From: Cylicocyclus nassatus
Taxonomy: Eukaryota > Nematoda > Chromadorea > Rhabditida > Strongylidae
Length of the DNA stretch: 64,000 nucleotides
Assembly (NCBI GenBank): GCA_958299035.1
Contig: CATQJL010000316.1
Span: 22,111,676-22,175,675 of the forward strand
Reading direction: 5' to 3'
Shown one piece after another: positions 61,899 to 64,000 of the stretch. Made by a program: the position numbers and the translations under genes. Position 1 is the first letter of the stretch; every line of letters starts with the position of its first letter. Under the pieces are notes generated by a model that was not told the origin of the DNA, did no database searches, and worked only from the letters and a program-made list of their open reading frames with translations.

Positions 61899-62073
61899 CC
61901 TTTTGATTCAACTGGCTTGGCAGCTGCAAGGTGGGGCTTCGTGACCTAGTTAAGGCTGGAAAATGATCAGAGAGCACGCGCGCGAGAGAGACGCAGACTG
62001 CGTAGCGGGCGCGAGCGGCCTTCCTTAGGTTACAGCTCCGCCTTCCAGCCGCCAAGCCAGTTGAATCAAAGGT
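61899..62073. mobile_element. Palindromic MITE, GGAAGGCGGGGCTT family (copy 2)
   Basis: CCTTTTGATTCAACTGGCTT at the left and AAGCCAGTTGAATCAAAGG at the right are inverted; the arms continue through GGGGCTTCGTGACCTAGTTA. The central GACGCAGACTGCGT and CGCGCGCGAG correspond to copy 1 at 50295-50472. Confidence 0.8.
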
Positions 62074-64000
62074 TACTATCGTTTGAATGGCTTAGTAGAG
62101 ACTCTTAATCAGTTTCCGCGTATATAGGAAATTTAGCCAAAAATGTTCATATAGCCAAGATTTTGATTAGTGCAGTATCTGAGCTCACACTGCTTGAGTA
62201 TGATCCTCTCAAACTAAAGTGTGTCTCCATCCCCAAGCACATGCTATTTTTACTATAGAGCATATCTCTAACGAGGCAACTCTTTGGGTTGCCAGTGGTT
62301 CGATTACAGCTGTCTCTTGTTCGCCCCCTCAGACACATTTTGGTGTTCCTTCCGGCGAATCACATCACCATGGCTCTTCTATAGGAGGGCCAGCACACTC
62401 TCTGATGAGATTAGTTCATATCTGACAAGCACAATCAAGGCATTTCCTTTCTGAGGACACTTGCCATACATTTTTTGTAAAGCAGCTCTTTGCGTTATCT
62501 CTTGCTCACGCCTCGAAGGCAAAACAGAAAAAAAATTACAGCTTCGGGCTGTTTCTGAGATTAATTAGCGCTCACATATTCGCTAATATCATCGAATATG
62601 AATGCTGACATTATCTCTGGCGCAGCCCTATCGTGGTCTTGTTATTCAAAACAAAATTATGCTGTGCTGACAAACATAACCTACTTTTTTAGCGCTCAGC
62701 TCGTCAGTTCTAATCTGGTAGGTGGTAAATCCAGAAGTCAACAGTTGTCATTTCTCTCGGTAGTAGAAAAAATACTATTTTTTGCTATTCATTTTGTTTA
62801 TGTTTACTTGCTGGGAAAACGTTTACTTGCTAGAGAATTTTATCTACTTTAAGTTTGAGATTTTACACGAGCGCTTTCAAATTAGTTGAACAAGTGGGTC
62901 GCGCTAAATGACAGACATTTGACATATTGGTGTAACGTAGTCAAAAATGAGCATGGCAGGGCAAAGGAGGCAATTAACGATAATTCTTCCTTTTTTTATG
63001 AACCAGAATTATATGCAAAGTGAAGTCGTTGCTTATCAATATACAAATATTCCTCCATCACGGCCAATAGGTTCAATTCTGCTTACCTGGTTTCCAAATG
63101 TCAATCGCGCGTCATTTAGTGCGCCGCATTTACTCAACTGGTTCTGGCGATTTATGGTCATGAAGTATGGCTCATGCCATAATGTTACCTATATCTCGAG
63201 TGGTTTTTTCAGAATTTTTTTAAAGTTTCTTATCATGAAAAAAAAATTGCCAAATAGCTAAAAATCCTTCAAATATCGAGCTCCATGCTATCCTTCATAC
63301 CTCACCTATTTGAATCACTATGCGAGAGAATATATCACCTCTTTTTCCATTCAAGGACATCGCTCATTGTCCCTCCACCCAATCAACTCCAAAAGTGCCC
63401 ATCCAGACCAGAAAATCGTTTCATCCTTTTATGTTTCGCTATAATTGCTCTTGTCACAATAAAATGCCATATTCAGTCTCATTCTTCTCACCTATTTTGT
63501 CAACGAAATCAAAATTGCTCTTTTGTTCTGCTTTGCAATACAGTTCTCCAATACTTAAACTGTATACCAATTTTCAAGAGAAGATTCGTGATTTTGGTTT
63601 GATTTTCTGTTAATTCTTCCTCAGTCTGATATTCAAGTACGCGAGACCTTCAAAATAAACTAAAAAAGTCTTTTGAAAAATTGTTAGAAAGCTTGCAACA
63701 TTACCAATGAGAGAAAAGCATAACTGTGTTGTAAAGCTCTTGTAAGCAGTTCAAGTGGTTACTTTCAAGCTAGCAACTGAAAGATGTGAGAATTAGTTGC
63801 TATGTGTCAAACCACTTCTGGAGTGGTCCTTCTGAAAATTTTCTTCGAAGACTATTGACTGGATTTTACCGATGCCAGAACTTTTACGATTCCACTTTCT
63901 GACTTGTTCCAATTCATCCCAGCTAAAGAATTAAGCTTCCTAATCCAATGACAAAATGCGAAGTAGAACATATTAGCGGCAAAAATGCGTCTCTCGAAAC
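62074..64000. other. Intergenic to window end, no gene seen
   Basis: No gene, RNA gene or clear repeat recognised. Open frames of 84-105 codons (62598-62852, 62947-63261, 63285-63602) lack recognisable similarity and biased composition. Confidence 0.45.

Overview
This is about 64 kb of a nematode nuclear genome, most likely a clade V (rhabditid/strongylid) species. The evidence is a muscle myosin whose tail matches C. elegans UNC-54 almost residue for residue, short GT-AG introns (about 50-60 nt is common), TTTTCAG-type acceptors just upstream of initiator ATGs as expected for spliced-leader trans-splicing, an operon-like gene pair, and a repeat-rich, A+T-rich intergenic background.

Layout. 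1-7205 (+): the 3' two thirds of a muscle myosin heavy chain gene (unc-54 type), entering the window inside a large intron; six exons encode about 1,443 C-terminal residues. 7206-16351: no genes, but a dense field of small inverted-repeat elements (mostly TA-flanked), degenerate minisatellites, one 891-bp foldback element and a 221-bp Helitron-like element. 16352-21434 (-): EMC1, complete, 22 exons reconstructed, 955 aa. 21662-26792 (-): a CHERP-type SURP/CID/SR/G-patch splicing factor, complete, 21 exons, 772 aa. CHERP lies 228 bp upstream of EMC1 on the same strand, with an AATAAA signal and then a splice acceptor about 85 bp further on, which is the spacing of a nematode operon. 27380-28671: a non-autonomous Helitron-like element containing a palindromic array of 120-bp repeats. 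29364-34698 (-): an apparently intact autonomous Helitron RepHel gene with three upstream exons. 35258-36438: a 610-bp tandem duplication. 36.4-64 kb: essentially gene-free, with nested mariner-type elements (41.8-43.8 kb), a second compact copy of the palindromic Helitron-like element (39.1 kb), several palindromic MITE families, an inverted-repeat element carrying two tandem 109-bp palindromes (51.1-52.2 kb), CpG-rich inverted repeats (52.4-53.5 kb), a 1.44-kb element with internal satellite and a tRNA-like relic (60.1-61.6 kb), and many poly-G tracts.

How the parts relate. The host genes are conserved housekeeping or muscle genes: a thick-filament motor, an ER membrane-insertase subunit and a pre-mRNA splicing factor, the last two probably co-transcribed. 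Everything else is mobile DNA or its debris. The intact Helitron lies in the same neighbourhood as three related elements with Helitron-like ends, and these may or may not be its dependents. Exon coordinates were read by eye from splice sites and homology remembered from the families; no alignment software was available.
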